NCBI GenBank assembly: GCA_051650265.1
Contig: JBOFIR010000140.1
Coordinates: 1-41,044 of the forward strand
Source: JBOFEH01 sp051650265
Lineage (GTDB): Bacteria > Bacillota > Clostridia > Lachnospirales > Cellulosilyticaceae
Direction: 5' to 3'
DNA: 41,044 bases
The translations under genes and the position numbers were made by a program. The notes beneath the pieces were generated by a model that saw only the letters and a program-made list of their open reading frames with translations, was not told the origin of the DNA and made no database searches. Below, one piece after another: positions 32,964-41,044 of this stretch; positions within the stretch are counted from its first letter, which is position 1; each line of letters starts with the position of its first letter.

Positions 32964-34283
32964 TTATGCTTCGAAGATGTATTGGTTAAGAATACCTTCT
33001 AGCATTTCTTGTCTTCCCGATTGATTTTTAATAGTAGGATTTTGTAATGCATAAGCTTCTAAAGTTTCTAAATCTACGTCGCCTGCTGCAATTTGTTTAC
33101 CAATGCCTGTTTCAAAGCTTGCATAACGATTTGCAACAAAATCTTCGAGAACGCCATCTTCCATAAGTTTAAGTGCTACTTTGAATCCACGAGCAAATGT
33201 ATCCATACCTACGATATAAGAAAGGAATAAATCATCTACATCAAATGAAGCACGTCTTACTTTTGCATCAAAGTTAAGTCCACCTTTATGTAATCCACCA
33301 TTTTTAATCACTTCATACATAACAAGTGTTGTATCGTAGATATTAGTTGGGAATTGATCTGTATCCCAGCCTAAGTTTGGATCACCAATGTTAGCATCAA
33401 TACTACCAAGTGCATTATTAATACGAGAAACATGAATCTCATGTTGGAAAGTATGACCAGCAAGTGTTGCATGATTTGCTTCGATATTGAGTTTGAACTC
33501 ATTTTCTAAGTCATATTTTCTAAGGAATCCAAGAACAGTAGCTGCATCAGAATCAAATTGATGTTTAGTAGGCTCTTTTGGTTTTGGTTCAATAAGAAGC
33601 TCGCCTTCGAAGCCGATTTTCTTTTTGTAATTAACAGCAGCTTTTAAGAAGTTAGCGAAATTTTGTTCTTCTAGTGCCATATTTGTATTAAGAAGTGTCT
33701 CATAACCTTCGCGACCACCCCAGAATACATAGTTTTCACCACCAAGAGTTTGTGTTACTTCCATAGCTTTCTTAACTTGTGCGCCAGCATATGCATAAAC
33801 ATCAGCATTACATGTTGTAGCAGCACCATGAACGAAACGCTTGTGGTTGAAACAGTTAGCTGTACCCCAAAGTAACTTTTTGTTTGATGCAGCCATAAGA
33901 TCTTTGCAGTAAGCTACAATTTCATCTAAGATGGCATTTGTTTCGTGTAAATCGTTACCTTCAGGTGCAATATCACGATCATGGAAAGCAAAGTAATCGA
34001 TTTGAAGTTTATTCATAAACTCAAAACAAGCTTCCATTCTAGCTTTTGCAAGCTCAATAGGATCTGCAATGTGATCCCAAGGACGTTCCATCGTTTCACC
34101 ACCAAATGGATCTTGGCCATTACCAGTAAGTGTGTGCCAGTAAGACACTGTAAATTTAAGGTGTTCACGCATTGTTTTTCCGTTAATGACCTCATCAGGG
34201 TTATAGTATTTAAAAGCAAAAGGATTTTTTGACTTTGGACCTTCATAGTTTACTTGTTGAATATTAGGAAAATGTTCGTTCAT
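32964..34283 (-). CDS. xylA: Xylose isomerase
   Basis: Converts D-xylose to D-xylulose in the cytoplasm. The 439 residues fit the class II enzymes. The catalytic pair lies in FAFHDRDIAPEG (H101, D104). Metal-ligand blocks include LLIEPKPKEPTKHQFD, NIEANHATLAGHTF and SIDANIGDPNLGWDTDQFP. GAGGAGG precedes the ATG. It is transcribed with xylB and lies 128 bases downstream of the ROK regulator gene, with its own promoter in that gap. Confidence 0.97.
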   Translation of the reverse strand: MNEHFPNIQQVNYEGPKSKNPFAFKYYNPDEVINGKTMREHLKFTVSYWHTLTGNGQDPFGGETMERPWDHIADPIELAKARMEACFEFMNKLQIDYFAFHDRDIAPEGNDLHETNAILDEIVAYCKDLMAASNKKLLWGTANCFNHKRFVHGAATTCNADVYAYAGAQVKKAMEVTQTLGGENYVFWGGREGYETLLNTNMALEEQNFANFLKAAVNYKKKIGFEGELLIEPKPKEPTKHQFDSDAATVLGFLRKYDLENEFKLNIEANHATLAGHTFQHEIHVSRINNALGSIDANIGDPNLGWDTDQFPTNIYDTTLVMYEVIKNGGLHKGGLNFDAKVRRASFDVDDLFLSYIVGMDTFARGFKVALKLMEDGVLEDFVANRYASFETGIGKQIAAGDVDLETLEAYALQNPTIKNQSGRQEMLEGILNQYIFEA

Positions 34284-34326
34284 AAGAGTTCCTCCTCGTG
34301 GAATTATAGCTTAGGGTTTTGAGATT

Positions 34327-34355
34327 ATTATATATAAGGTCAAATATATATTCAA
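34327..34355 (-). promoter_or_regulatory. Promoter of xylAB
   Basis: Read on the minus strand: TTGAAT, 17-base spacer, perfect TATAAT, about 44 bases before the xylA start. A nested AT-rich inverted repeat lies directly upstream of the -35 box. Confidence 0.65.
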
Positions 34356-34396
34356 GACATTTTTAAAAGTGTTTTAAAAAGTATTTAAATAATGTC
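34356..34396. promoter_or_regulatory. Nested inverted repeat upstream of the xylA promoter (possible ROK operator)
   Basis: Outer arms GACATTTTTAAA (34356-34367) and TTTAAATAATGTC (34384-34396) are complementary apart from one extra base. Inside are two copies of TTTTAAAA, at 34361-34368 and 34372-34379. The element lies between the ROK gene stop and the xylA -35 box. It could be a regulator binding site, or a weak AT-rich end of the regulator transcript. Confidence 0.35.
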
Positions 34397-34411
34397 AAAA
34401 CAGTGGTAAAA

Positions 34412-35539
34412 TCAGAGAAGAGAAGTTGTATTTTCTAATGCAATGAGGCAGGCGCCATATCTGGAGGCATCATCGCCTAATGTTGAAAAAGTAATGCTAC
34501 GATTTGTAGCAAGAATACGGCTACTCTCGGTGTTGAGATGAGTTAAAAGATAATCTTTGAAAAAATTATTATATTTATTAAGTGCACCGCCAATGAAAAT
34601 TGAGTCAGGATCAAAAATTAGAAATAGGTTATTAAGAGTAATGATTAAATAATCAATATAGTTGGATAGTACACTCGTATGCAAAATATTTGTTGAATCG
34701 TAGCAGGCAAATAGCTCGGATAGCGATGAGCAAGAATGATCGGTAGCTTGATTAAAATTCTCAAGAAGTGTATTGATAGATAAATAAGCTTCAGAACAAC
34801 CTTTTGCGCCACAAGAGCAAGGACGACCACCTTTTTCTATAATCATATGACCTATTTCACCACCAGCATGATTACTTCCGCTATAATATTTTTGATCAAT
34901 AATAATGCCAGCACCAATACCTTCATTGATGGATAAATAAACAACATTGTAAAAAGTTTTTGAGGAGCCTATTATATTTTCGGCATAGGCAGCAAGATTG
35001 GCTTCATTACCTACATAAAAAGGCAGATTAAAATATTCTTGAAGCGGTTTAAGGTCAGTATGATCAAGCGCCATGTTAGTAGCAGTTTTTAAGATTAAAT
35101 GATCAGTATCTACGATTCCAGGATAAGAGAGACCGACGCCACTAATTTGATGGATCAGCAGATTTTTTTCTTTAAGGCAATGAGAAATACTTTGTTTAAT
35201 TGCTTGGGATAGATCTTGGTTTTCTATACTGAAAGTGCAAGAGTAGGACATTTCAAATTTAAGATTCATAACATAACAGTGAATGTGTTTTGGTCCAATA
35301 TCAAGTCCAATAGAAAAAAGGTTGCTTGTGTTAATGTCTATAAGAATAGGTTTGCGACCATAGTCAGTCTCAGCAAGCCCAGCTTCTTGGACAAGCCCCT
35401 CGGAAAGAAGTTGATTGATACTTGTAGTTACAGTCGGAATACTAATATTAAGTTGATCAGCCAAATCATATTTTGTGCTAGGGCCGTTAAGTCGTAGTTT
35501 GGCAAGAATTAATTTATGGTTTTCAGTTCTTTTTTTCAA
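34412..35539 (-). CDS. ROK-family transcriptional regulator, XylR-like
   Basis: A 375-residue regulator. The N-terminal winged helix-turn-helix (residues ~12-55, STKYDLADQLNISIPTVTTS) binds DNA. The ROK sugar-binding domain has the nucleotide-site motif FSIGLDIGPKHIHCYVM and the zinc motif PCSCGAKGCSEAY near 240. The start is TTG at 35539, 9 bases after GGAGG; there is no in-frame ATG close by. Its position before xylAB, and divergent from the GH3 gene, suggests xylose-responsive repression as for Bacillus XylR. That is inference from context. Confidence 0.88.
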   Translation of the reverse strand: MKKRTENHKLILAKLRLNGPSTKYDLADQLNISIPTVTTSINQLLSEGLVQEAGLAETDYGRKPILIDINTSNLFSIGLDIGPKHIHCYVMNLKFEMSYSCTFSIENQDLSQAIKQSISHCLKEKNLLIHQISGVGLSYPGIVDTDHLILKTATNMALDHTDLKPLQEYFNLPFYVGNEANLAAYAENIIGSSKTFYNVVYLSINEGIGAGIIIDQKYYSGSNHAGGEIGHMIIEKGGRPCSCGAKGCSEAYLSINTLLENFNQATDHSCSSLSELFACYDSTNILHTSVLSNYIDYLIITLNNLFLIFDPDSIFIGGALNKYNNFFKDYLLTHLNTESSRILATNRSITFSTLGDDASRYGACLIALENTTSLL

Positions 35540-35706
35540 TATGAAATACCTCCGTGAAGTTTATGGGTATTATTATATAAGCATAAGAGCATAAATGCTA
35601 GTAAGGAATTTTTAATAATAATAATTAAAAAATTAAGTTAAGGTAAAGATAAATTAAACTAAAATTAGGTTTATTTTTAAAAAAAATTATTGATTATTTA
35701 TAAATT

Positions 35707-35735
35707 TTGGTTTAAATTAAGTTTAAGTATATATT
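35707..35735 (+). promoter_or_regulatory. Promoter of the GH3 gene
   Basis: TTGGTT, 17-base spacer, TATATT, ending 26 bases before the ATG. The 222-base gap to the ROK gene is extremely AT-rich. It contains an imperfect inverted repeat (TAAACTAA and TTAGGTTTA, 35655-35673) that could be a regulator site. I found no convincing -35/-10 pair for the ROK gene there. Confidence 0.5.
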
Positions 35736-35761
35736 AAATTATAAAAACTAAGAGGTGTAAG

Positions 35762-38353
35762 ATGGTTAAGTATCCGTTTCAAAATGAAAAGCTTGATATC
35801 GAAGAAAGAATTCAAGATCTTGTTTCTAGAATGACTTTAGAGGAGAAAGTAAGACAGCTTGATATTTATTCATGGAGTGAATTTAAAGAGGATTATGATG
35901 AGTTTGATTTAGAAAAATTTCTAAGTGTTTCGGGAGAAACGAATATTGGATGCTTACAAAATAGATATTCAAATGCTGCTCAAAATAATAGGATTCAAAG
36001 AGAAGCGCTAAAAACTTCAAGATTACCAATTCCGATACTTTTTAGTGAAGAAGCATTACATGGACTCATCTGGCCAGACTGTACAGTTTTTCCGCAACAA
36101 ATCGCACTAGCGTCAACTTTTGATGCAGAGCTTGGATTTAAACAAGGTCGTGCGATTGCCAAAGAGTGTAGAAGCTTTGGAATTCATGAGACTTGGTCTC
36201 CGGTATTAGACTTAGCACGCGATCCAAGATGGGGACGCGTTGAGGAAGCTTATGGAGAAGATACTTACCTTGCTTCAAGATTTGCAGAAGAGATGGTAAA
36301 AGGATTACAAGGAGATGACCTTACTAGTCAAGATTCAATTGTAGCAGAGGTTAAGCATTTCTCAGGATATGGGGCACCAACAGGTGGACTTAATTGTGCA
36401 CCAGCTATGATGGGGAAACATGAGCATGAGTTTTATTGCTTACCTGTATTTGAAGCAGCATTCAAAGCAGGTGCACTCAATACAATGTGTTCATACAACT
36501 CTATTGATGGGATTCCTGTAGCAGGAGATCGTAAGTTGTTAACAGATAAACTCCGTGGGGAACTGGGGATGAAAGGTTTTGTACGAGCGGATATGACTGC
36601 TATTATTATGTTACATAGATGTCACTTCGTAGTTGAGAGTCAGAAAGAAGCGATTCGTATGGCTATTGAGGCTGGAGTTGATATGCAACTTTATGATTTC
36701 CCACATGAGGTGTATCAAGGGCACCTTATGGATTTAGTTAAAGAAGGCGGATTAGATGAAGCAGTTGTTAACTTATCTGTATCAAGGGTGTTAAGAGTTA
36801 AATTTATGCTAGGACTATTTGAGAATCCTTATGTAGATGAAGCTTTATCAGAAAAAGTAGTACATTGTGATGAGCACGTAGCTATTGCAAGAGAAGTTGC
36901 ACAAAAAGCAATCTGTCTCCTTGAGAATAAAAACAATCTATTACCACTTAAAAAAGACATTAAAACACTTGCAGTGATCGGACCAAGTGCGGCAACACCA
37001 AGATTTGGAGATTATAGTGCACCAGCAGAAGGATGCAAGAGTGCTGTTACAGTATTAGAAGGGATTCAAAATGCTGTATCTGAGGACACAGAAGTATTAT
37101 ATGCTAAAGGCTGTAATATTTTAGAATCAGAAGTGATGGTGATTCCTGCGTCTTGGCTTAAAACAGCAGATGGTAGAGAAGGATTGACAGCAGAGTACTT
37201 CAATTCGGTTACTTTTGAAGAGGTACCAGTTATTACAAAGGTTGATCCACAAATTAACTTCAACTGGATTTACTCTAAGCCAGCAGAAGGCGTTAATGCA
37301 GATCATTTTGCAGTAAGATGGACAGGTATACTCGCACCACAGGAAACAATAGATGGATTCATTGGTCTAAGCAGCATGGATAGTATGCGCTTGTGGATTG
37401 ATGGTGAGCTCGTTGTGGATGGATGGGGAGAAAACTTGGCAAGTCAGATGAAGCCATTCTTATTTGAAAAAGGTAAAGAATACGATGTCAAAATTGAATT
37501 TATGAATGATCAAAGAGGGGTACGTGTTATATTTGGATACAACACAGGCAACTCAGATATGGAAAATGCCATCGCTATTGCTACACAAGCAGATGTAGCT
37601 ATCGTTGCAGTGGGAGATAGTGAAGAGACTTGTGGGGAGAATTTAGATCGTGCAGATCTTAATTTACCAGGAAGACAACTTGAATTAGTACGTAAAATTT
37701 ATGAAACTGGGACACCTGTAGTACTGGTATTACAAAATGGACGTCCACTTTCTATCACATGGGAAGCGGAGCATATTCCAGCGATTATTGAAGCATGGCA
37801 TGTAGGCGAACAAGGTGGTCATGCCATTGCAGATGTCATCTTTGGTGATGTGAATCCAGCAGGACGTTTACCAATTTCATTCCCTAAATCAGTAGGACAA
37901 ATTCCAGTACATTATAATAGAAGACCATTTGGTGCAACGAAGTATGTAGAAATGGATTGGAATCCACTTTATCCATTTGGATTTGGGAAAAGTTATACAG
38001 AGTTTAAATATGAGAATTTAAAACTTTCATCAGAGACGATTGCACAATCAGAAACGATTAAAGTATCTGTTGATGTAACTAATGTAGGAAGTTTATATGG
38101 CGAAGAAGTACCTCAGCTTTATATTCATGATACAGTAAGTAGTGTTGTAAGACCTTACAAAGAACTTGCAGGATTTGAAAGAATTGGGCTTCAAGCAGGA
38201 GAAACAAAAACAGTTACATTTGAGTTAGGGGAAAGACAATTAAGAGTATTAAACCCTGATTTTGAGTGGGTTGTTGAGAAGGGACAATTTGAAGTAATGG
38301 TTGGGCCAAATGCAATAGATTTACCGTTACAAACGACATTTAGAGTACAATAG
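35762..38353 (+). CDS. GH3 beta-glycosidase with PA14 insertion (beta-xylosidase or beta-glucosidase)
   Basis: The 863-residue enzyme has the full GH3 layout. The catalytic barrel spans ~10-330, with WSPVLDLARDPRWGR, EVKHFSGYG and the nucleophile region GFVRADMTA, where D277 is the likely nucleophile. An alpha/beta sandwich starts near 375. It is interrupted by a PA14 domain (~465-610, LTAEYFNSVTF and RLWIDGELVVDGW). A fibronectin III-like domain forms the end. There is no signal peptide, so it acts on imported oligosaccharides. The divergent xylose regulator and xylAB favour beta-xylosidase, but GH3 specificity cannot be read from these motifs. GAGGTG precedes the ATG. Confidence 0.93.
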   Translation: MVKYPFQNEKLDIEERIQDLVSRMTLEEKVRQLDIYSWSEFKEDYDEFDLEKFLSVSGETNIGCLQNRYSNAAQNNRIQREALKTSRLPIPILFSEEALHGLIWPDCTVFPQQIALASTFDAELGFKQGRAIAKECRSFGIHETWSPVLDLARDPRWGRVEEAYGEDTYLASRFAEEMVKGLQGDDLTSQDSIVAEVKHFSGYGAPTGGLNCAPAMMGKHEHEFYCLPVFEAAFKAGALNTMCSYNSIDGIPVAGDRKLLTDKLRGELGMKGFVRADMTAIIMLHRCHFVVESQKEAIRMAIEAGVDMQLYDFPHEVYQGHLMDLVKEGGLDEAVVNLSVSRVLRVKFMLGLFENPYVDEALSEKVVHCDEHVAIAREVAQKAICLLENKNNLLPLKKDIKTLAVIGPSAATPRFGDYSAPAEGCKSAVTVLEGIQNAVSEDTEVLYAKGCNILESEVMVIPASWLKTADGREGLTAEYFNSVTFEEVPVITKVDPQINFNWIYSKPAEGVNADHFAVRWTGILAPQETIDGFIGLSSMDSMRLWIDGELVVDGWGENLASQMKPFLFEKGKEYDVKIEFMNDQRGVRVIFGYNTGNSDMENAIAIATQADVAIVAVGDSEETCGENLDRADLNLPGRQLELVRKIYETGTPVVLVLQNGRPLSITWEAEHIPAIIEAWHVGEQGGHAIADVIFGDVNPAGRLPISFPKSVGQIPVHYNRRPFGATKYVEMDWNPLYPFGFGKSYTEFKYENLKLSSETIAQSETIKVSVDVTNVGSLYGEEVPQLYIHDTVSSVVRPYKELAGFERIGLQAGETKTVTFELGERQLRVLNPDFEWVVEKGQFEVMVGPNAIDLPLQTTFRVQ

Positions 38354-38363
38354 AGTTTTTAGA

Positions 38364-38397
38364 GGATGGCATCTATGAGTAGATGTCATCCTTTTTT
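38364..38397 (+). terminator. Intrinsic terminator of the GH3 gene
   Basis: A 12-pair stem (GGATGGCATCTA with TAGATGTCATCC, one G-U pair) and a TGAG loop are followed by six T. Confidence 0.93.
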
Positions 38398-38425
38398 ATA
38401 TTTCTAAAAGTAATGAATAAAATTC

Positions 38426-38489
38426 TTAAGAAAAATTAAGAGATGTTACAGGGGTAAATTAAGAAGTATCTCTTATACTAAGCGTATAA
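38426..38489 (+). promoter_or_regulatory. TTAAGA direct repeats and -10-overlapping palindrome upstream of the membrane-protein/kinase operon
   Basis: TTAAGA occurs at 38426-38431, 38436-38441 and 38459-38464; the first two are one helical turn apart. A -10-like TATACT lies at 38474-38479 without a matching -35 box. TTATAC and GTATAA form an inverted repeat across it (38473-38489). Tandem repeats with this period are typical of OmpR-family response regulator sites. The operon ends in a probable sensor kinase, so self-regulation is plausible. Confidence 0.45.
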
Positions 38490-38516
38490 AATAAAGTATG
38501 AAAAGGAGCTTGGTCA

Positions 38517-38981
38517 ATGAAAGAGTACGAAGATGTAGAATTTATACCAACTGAAGAAGATACTTCTTTTTCAAAATACAAGCAAGAAAAGGAAAGAGAA
38601 GAACGTAGAAAGAGTCGTAACTTTGTGAAGATGGGGTTAAAGATCTTATTAATTATTTTTGCACTCATCTTCTTAACACCATTTATACTTGGGGGGATGT
38701 TCCTGGTAGGTGGATTTGGTGTGATGGTGAGTATGGGAAGTATTGCAGTGTTAGCAGGAGGTATTGCTGCACTAGTTGTATCAGTCTTTCTCATGAGTAG
38801 TGGTTGGATGAGTATGGGTGTATTTTTCTTGTTTGTAACGATGGCATGTATGTCTGCTGCAGGTATTGTACTGACGCTAGGCGTATGGATAATTAAAAAA
38901 ATAATTAGTGTATGTGTAGCAAAATACCGTATGTGGCGCTATAAAGATGAGCCAGTTATTGTAGAGGAGGAAACAGAATGA
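38517..38981 (+). CDS. Polytopic membrane protein of unknown function (DUF1700-like)
   Basis: A 154-residue protein. A charged cytoplasmic N-terminus (residues 1-38, rich in Glu, Lys and Arg) is followed by about four glycine-rich membrane helices (~40-130) and an acidic tail. It resembles the membrane partner often found with DUF4097 proteins, but no single diagnostic motif fixes the family. AAAAGGAG precedes the ATG. It overlaps the next gene by four bases (ATGA). Confidence 0.7.
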   Translation: MKEYEDVEFIPTEEDTSFSKYKQEKEREERRKSRNFVKMGLKILLIIFALIFLTPFILGGMFLVGGFGVMVSMGSIAVLAGGIAALVVSVFLMSSGWMSMGVFFLFVTMACMSAAGIVLTLGVWIIKKIISVCVAKYRMWRYKDEPVIVEEETE

Positions 38982-40042
38982 AAAAATTACTGATCGGATT
39001 GACACTGTTATTGGGTGTGAGTGTAGTAGGCGCGAGTGCTTCTTTTGGCTATGTACTCAAAAATGAGGTCAATACGTATAAGATTGAGGAAGAAGTACTT
39101 CTTAAAAAGGAAAGTTTGAAAAAAGTCTATATTGATTCAGAAGTGCCTACGCGCTTATGTGTGACAGAGGGACAACCTCGTATTGAAGTAAAAGGTAGTG
39201 GGATTGGTGTCTTTGTAAACAAACCTAACTACAACGTAGAAGTAAGGGCGGAAGGGGATACTTCCTATATTAATATTGATCGTGATAAGATGGGTCATGT
39301 AGGGATGTATTTTGATAACGAAGAGGAAGTTGTCATCTATTTAGCCAAACAAGATATGGAACAGCTGAGTTTAAGTGCCTATACATCTTATTACAGGAAC
39401 AAAGAGATGCTCCAATTAGGTGAGATCAATATTAAAAATGTTATGATTGATACCAGATATAGCAATGTTAACTTGAGTGGTAATTTTGAGACAATAGAAG
39501 TGAATCAATCAGGTGGATTTGTAAAGGTTGATAGCAAATCTCCAGTAAGATTTGTAGGTGATGGACCAGTATCGTTAGACCTACGTGGGCAATTCGAAAG
39601 TATTGATTTATACAATCATAGTGGGAGTGTAAGAGTAGACTCAAAGGTACCTACACAAGTTCAAATACTAGGAAATAGTTATTATGGGCAAGGCCAAGAA
39701 ATGGTGCTTAAAGGGGCTTACAAAAATATTGATGTCAACGTAGGTGGTGGTGAGGTCATTCTTGATCTGACAACAGCACCAGAGCGGGTCAATGTACTTG
39801 GTGAAGTGGGGCGTGTACAAATAGGGTTGCCAAAAGACATAAAAGGTTATAGTGTAGTAAAGAGAAACCCACATGCTGAGGGCGATTATTATGATGAAAA
39901 GCGTAGTACAATCTACTCTGAGTTTTCAAGTTCTCAGTCACAATTTAGAGAAGGTGCTGAAATGGCAGTGTATGGGGATGGGTCAACTCAAATTATCGTA
40001 GAGGGGTATGGCAGTGAGATTCGTATTCTCCAAGAAAGATAA
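38978..40042 (+). CDS. Exported DUF4097-like beta-strand repeat protein
   Basis: A 354-residue protein with an N-terminal signal peptide or anchor (residues ~1-25, LLIGLTLLLGVSVVGASAS). The rest is short beta-strand repeats, as in DUF4097-type cell-envelope proteins. Repeating turns such as VMIDTRYSNVNLSGNFE, IEVNQSGGFVKVDSK and DLYNHSGSVRVDSK suggest a beta-helix or stacked sheet. There are no catalytic motifs. GAGGAGG precedes the ATG. It lies between a membrane protein and a probable sensor kinase, and the three are probably translated as a unit. An envelope-stress sensing role is inference. Confidence 0.75.
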   Translation: MKKLLIGLTLLLGVSVVGASASFGYVLKNEVNTYKIEEEVLLKKESLKKVYIDSEVPTRLCVTEGQPRIEVKGSGIGVFVNKPNYNVEVRAEGDTSYINIDRDKMGHVGMYFDNEEEVVIYLAKQDMEQLSLSAYTSYYRNKEMLQLGEINIKNVMIDTRYSNVNLSGNFETIEVNQSGGFVKVDSKSPVRFVGDGPVSLDLRGQFESIDLYNHSGSVRVDSKVPTQVQILGNSYYGQGQEMVLKGAYKNIDVNVGGGEVILDLTTAPERVNVLGEVGRVQIGLPKDIKGYSVVKRNPHAEGDYYDEKRSTIYSEFSSSQSQFREGAEMAVYGDGSTQIIVEGYGSEIRILQER

Positions 40043-41044
40043 AAACAATAAGCAAAAATCAAATCAGGTAAAAAAAGAATCAAAAATAAAATCACGCCTA
40101 AGTGTGGCCAAGCAAAAAGTCTTAACTCTTTATGAAGAGGGAAAAACGAAGGTTGAGCGAAGCATCAAATTAGAAATTATAACAGTTGTAGCCATTACTT
40201 TTGTAATGGCTACAGTGCTAGGTTTTTGTGTGGCACAAGTCACTAGAAGTGCAGGAATCGGAAGGCATTACTACAATTCTTATACGGAACAGAGGAAAGG
40301 CCTTCAAGAAAGACTTACCTATTTTGTGCAAGAAATTAATGAATTAGGGAGTAAAGGCGCAGAAGTATCTATTGATATTGCGTATATCAAACAGGTTGTT
40401 GAAAAAAATGATAGTAAACAAGGGGCATATCTTTTGCTGGAGTATTTGGAATCTGAAGTATCTAAGCTAGGCAATACCTATTTGAGTGACTATGTCTATA
40501 GAGAGTTTGAAAGCTATAAAGAGTCACTAGAAAACTCCAAAGCACATCTCGTTTATAAGGACCTCAAACAACTTGTGAATACAGGGGAATGGAGTGAAGA
40601 GCGTGCTAAGACAAAGCTGAGAAGTTTGTTTGATCCAAAAAAAATTGTTGATCAATCTGGTGAACAGATGATTAAACAGCTTACACAGGAGCTAGAAAGC
40701 CGTCTAGAGGGCTATACCACACAGAGTCAGACGTACCTTGTCAATAGTGAAGGTGAAGCGTTGTATCAGGATGGCTTTATCAAGAAGATAGACATTGCAC
40801 AAGCCATCCAACGGGCAGGTGAAAGTGATGATGAAGACAGGCTCACCAGTATTTACCCGATACTGGTAAAAGGTGAGATAGGGTACCTTATTAATGAGAG
40901 TAGCCTGAAGGGGGCATTGGTAGAGTATTATACGGATACACCCATTATACTAGGTTGGCTATGTGGGATGGTAGCCTTTGTGCTACTGATTTTTAGATTT
41001 ACAAGAGCTAAGATTAGATATATTGAATATATCTCCTATTGTCT
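40014..41044 (+). CDS. Probable sensor histidine kinase, N-terminal sensor part (partial)
   Basis: An open frame runs to the window edge, giving 343 codons from GTG 40014. GAGGGG lies 7 bases upstream of that start; an in-frame ATG at 40008 almost abuts this site. The frame overlaps the previous gene by 29 bases. The layout is a lysine-rich cytoplasmic N-terminus (1-55), a membrane helix (56-74, ITVVAITFVMATVLGFCVA), an extracellular helical domain of about 235 residues, and a second membrane helix (311-328). The last visible residues (KIRYIEYISYC) resemble the start of a HAMP-like linker in Firmicute kinases. The catalytic domains lie outside the window, so the kinase call is not proven. Confidence 0.65.
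   Translation, partial: MRFVFSKKDKNNKQKSNQVKKESKIKSRLSVAKQKVLTLYEEGKTKVERSIKLEIITVVAITFVMATVLGFCVAQVTRSAGIGRHYYNSYTEQRKGLQERLTYFVQEINELGSKGAEVSIDIAYIKQVVEKNDSKQGAYLLLEYLESEVSKLGNTYLSDYVYREFESYKESLENSKAHLVYKDLKQLVNTGEWSEERAKTKLRSLFDPKKIVDQSGEQMIKQLTQELESRLEGYTTQSQTYLVNSEGEALYQDGFIKKIDIAQAIQRAGESDDEDRLTSIYPILVKGEIGYLINESSLKGALVEYYTDTPIILGWLCGMVAFVLLIFRFTRAKIRYIEYISYC

Noticed and set aside
35216..35497. 93-residue plus-strand frame
   Set aside because: Antisense to the ROK regulator, which has intact HTH and ROK motifs.
36990..37560. Insertion or frameshift interrupting the GH3 gene
   Set aside because: The extra segment is an in-frame PA14 domain, a known insertion in GH3 enzymes; the frame is open throughout.
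1..41044. CRISPR array, insertion sequence, prophage or tRNA-linked island
   Set aside because: No regularly spaced repeats, transposase or integrase motifs, or tRNA-like cloverleaf were seen on either strand.

Overview
The window is low-GC DNA from a clostridial Firmicute. The signs are strong AGGAGG-type ribosome binding sites, GTG and TTG starts, a clostridial-style ethanolamine (eut) microcompartment locus using a PduL-type phosphotransacylase, and many Firmicute-type neighbours. A Lachnospirales/Cellulosilyticum-like plant-polymer degrader would fit the xylose and GH3 genes, but the species is inference. No mobile elements, CRISPR arrays, tRNAs or rRNAs were seen, and no gene-free stretch exceeds 300 bases.

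Layout. 1-600: 5' part of glnS (minus strand, runs off the left edge). 750-14236: one co-directional eut cluster of 17 genes: eutG, eutS, eutP, eutA, eutB, eutC, eutL, a long BMC shell gene with a nucleic-acid-binding-like tail, eutE, eutM, eutT, pduL, a flavoprotein-like gene, eutN, a PduT-like tandem shell gene, eutH and eutQ. 14361-14585: small membrane protein. 14639-17485 (minus): YhgE/Pip-type membrane protein. 17605-20295: ArsB/NhaD-type permease, an unknown 153-aa protein and a DHH phosphoesterase. 20423-22033: sigma factor fused to a long C-terminal region. 22101-23642 (minus): sulfatase. 23795-27254: ABC ATPase, ABC-2 permease fused to a CPBP protease-like domain, and a YczE-like membrane protein. 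27313-29627 (minus): polar amino-acid ABC importer. 29815-31292: lipoprotein and polysaccharide deacetylase. 31411-35539 (minus): xylR-like ROK regulator, xylA and xylB. 35762-38353: GH3 glycosidase. 38517-41044: membrane protein, DUF4097-like protein and the start of a probable sensor kinase.

How the eut genes work together. EutH imports ethanolamine. EutBC, with B12 made by EutT and reactivated by EutA, cleaves it to acetaldehyde and ammonia. EutE converts acetaldehyde to acetyl-CoA. EutG recycles NADH by making ethanol and PduL recycles CoA by making acetyl phosphate. EutS, EutL, EutM, EutN, the PduT-like protein and the tailed BMC protein form the shell. EutP and EutQ are linked to acetate kinase-type activity. 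The eutV/eutW two-component antitermination genes usual in Firmicutes are not in this window.

The most interesting part is 9706-12634. It combines an EutT lacking the cysteine metal site, a flavoprotein-like protein with a cargo-targeting-like N-terminus, and a shell protein that keeps the PduT iron-sulfur cysteine. Together they suggest a redox path through the shell for B12 maintenance; this is inference.
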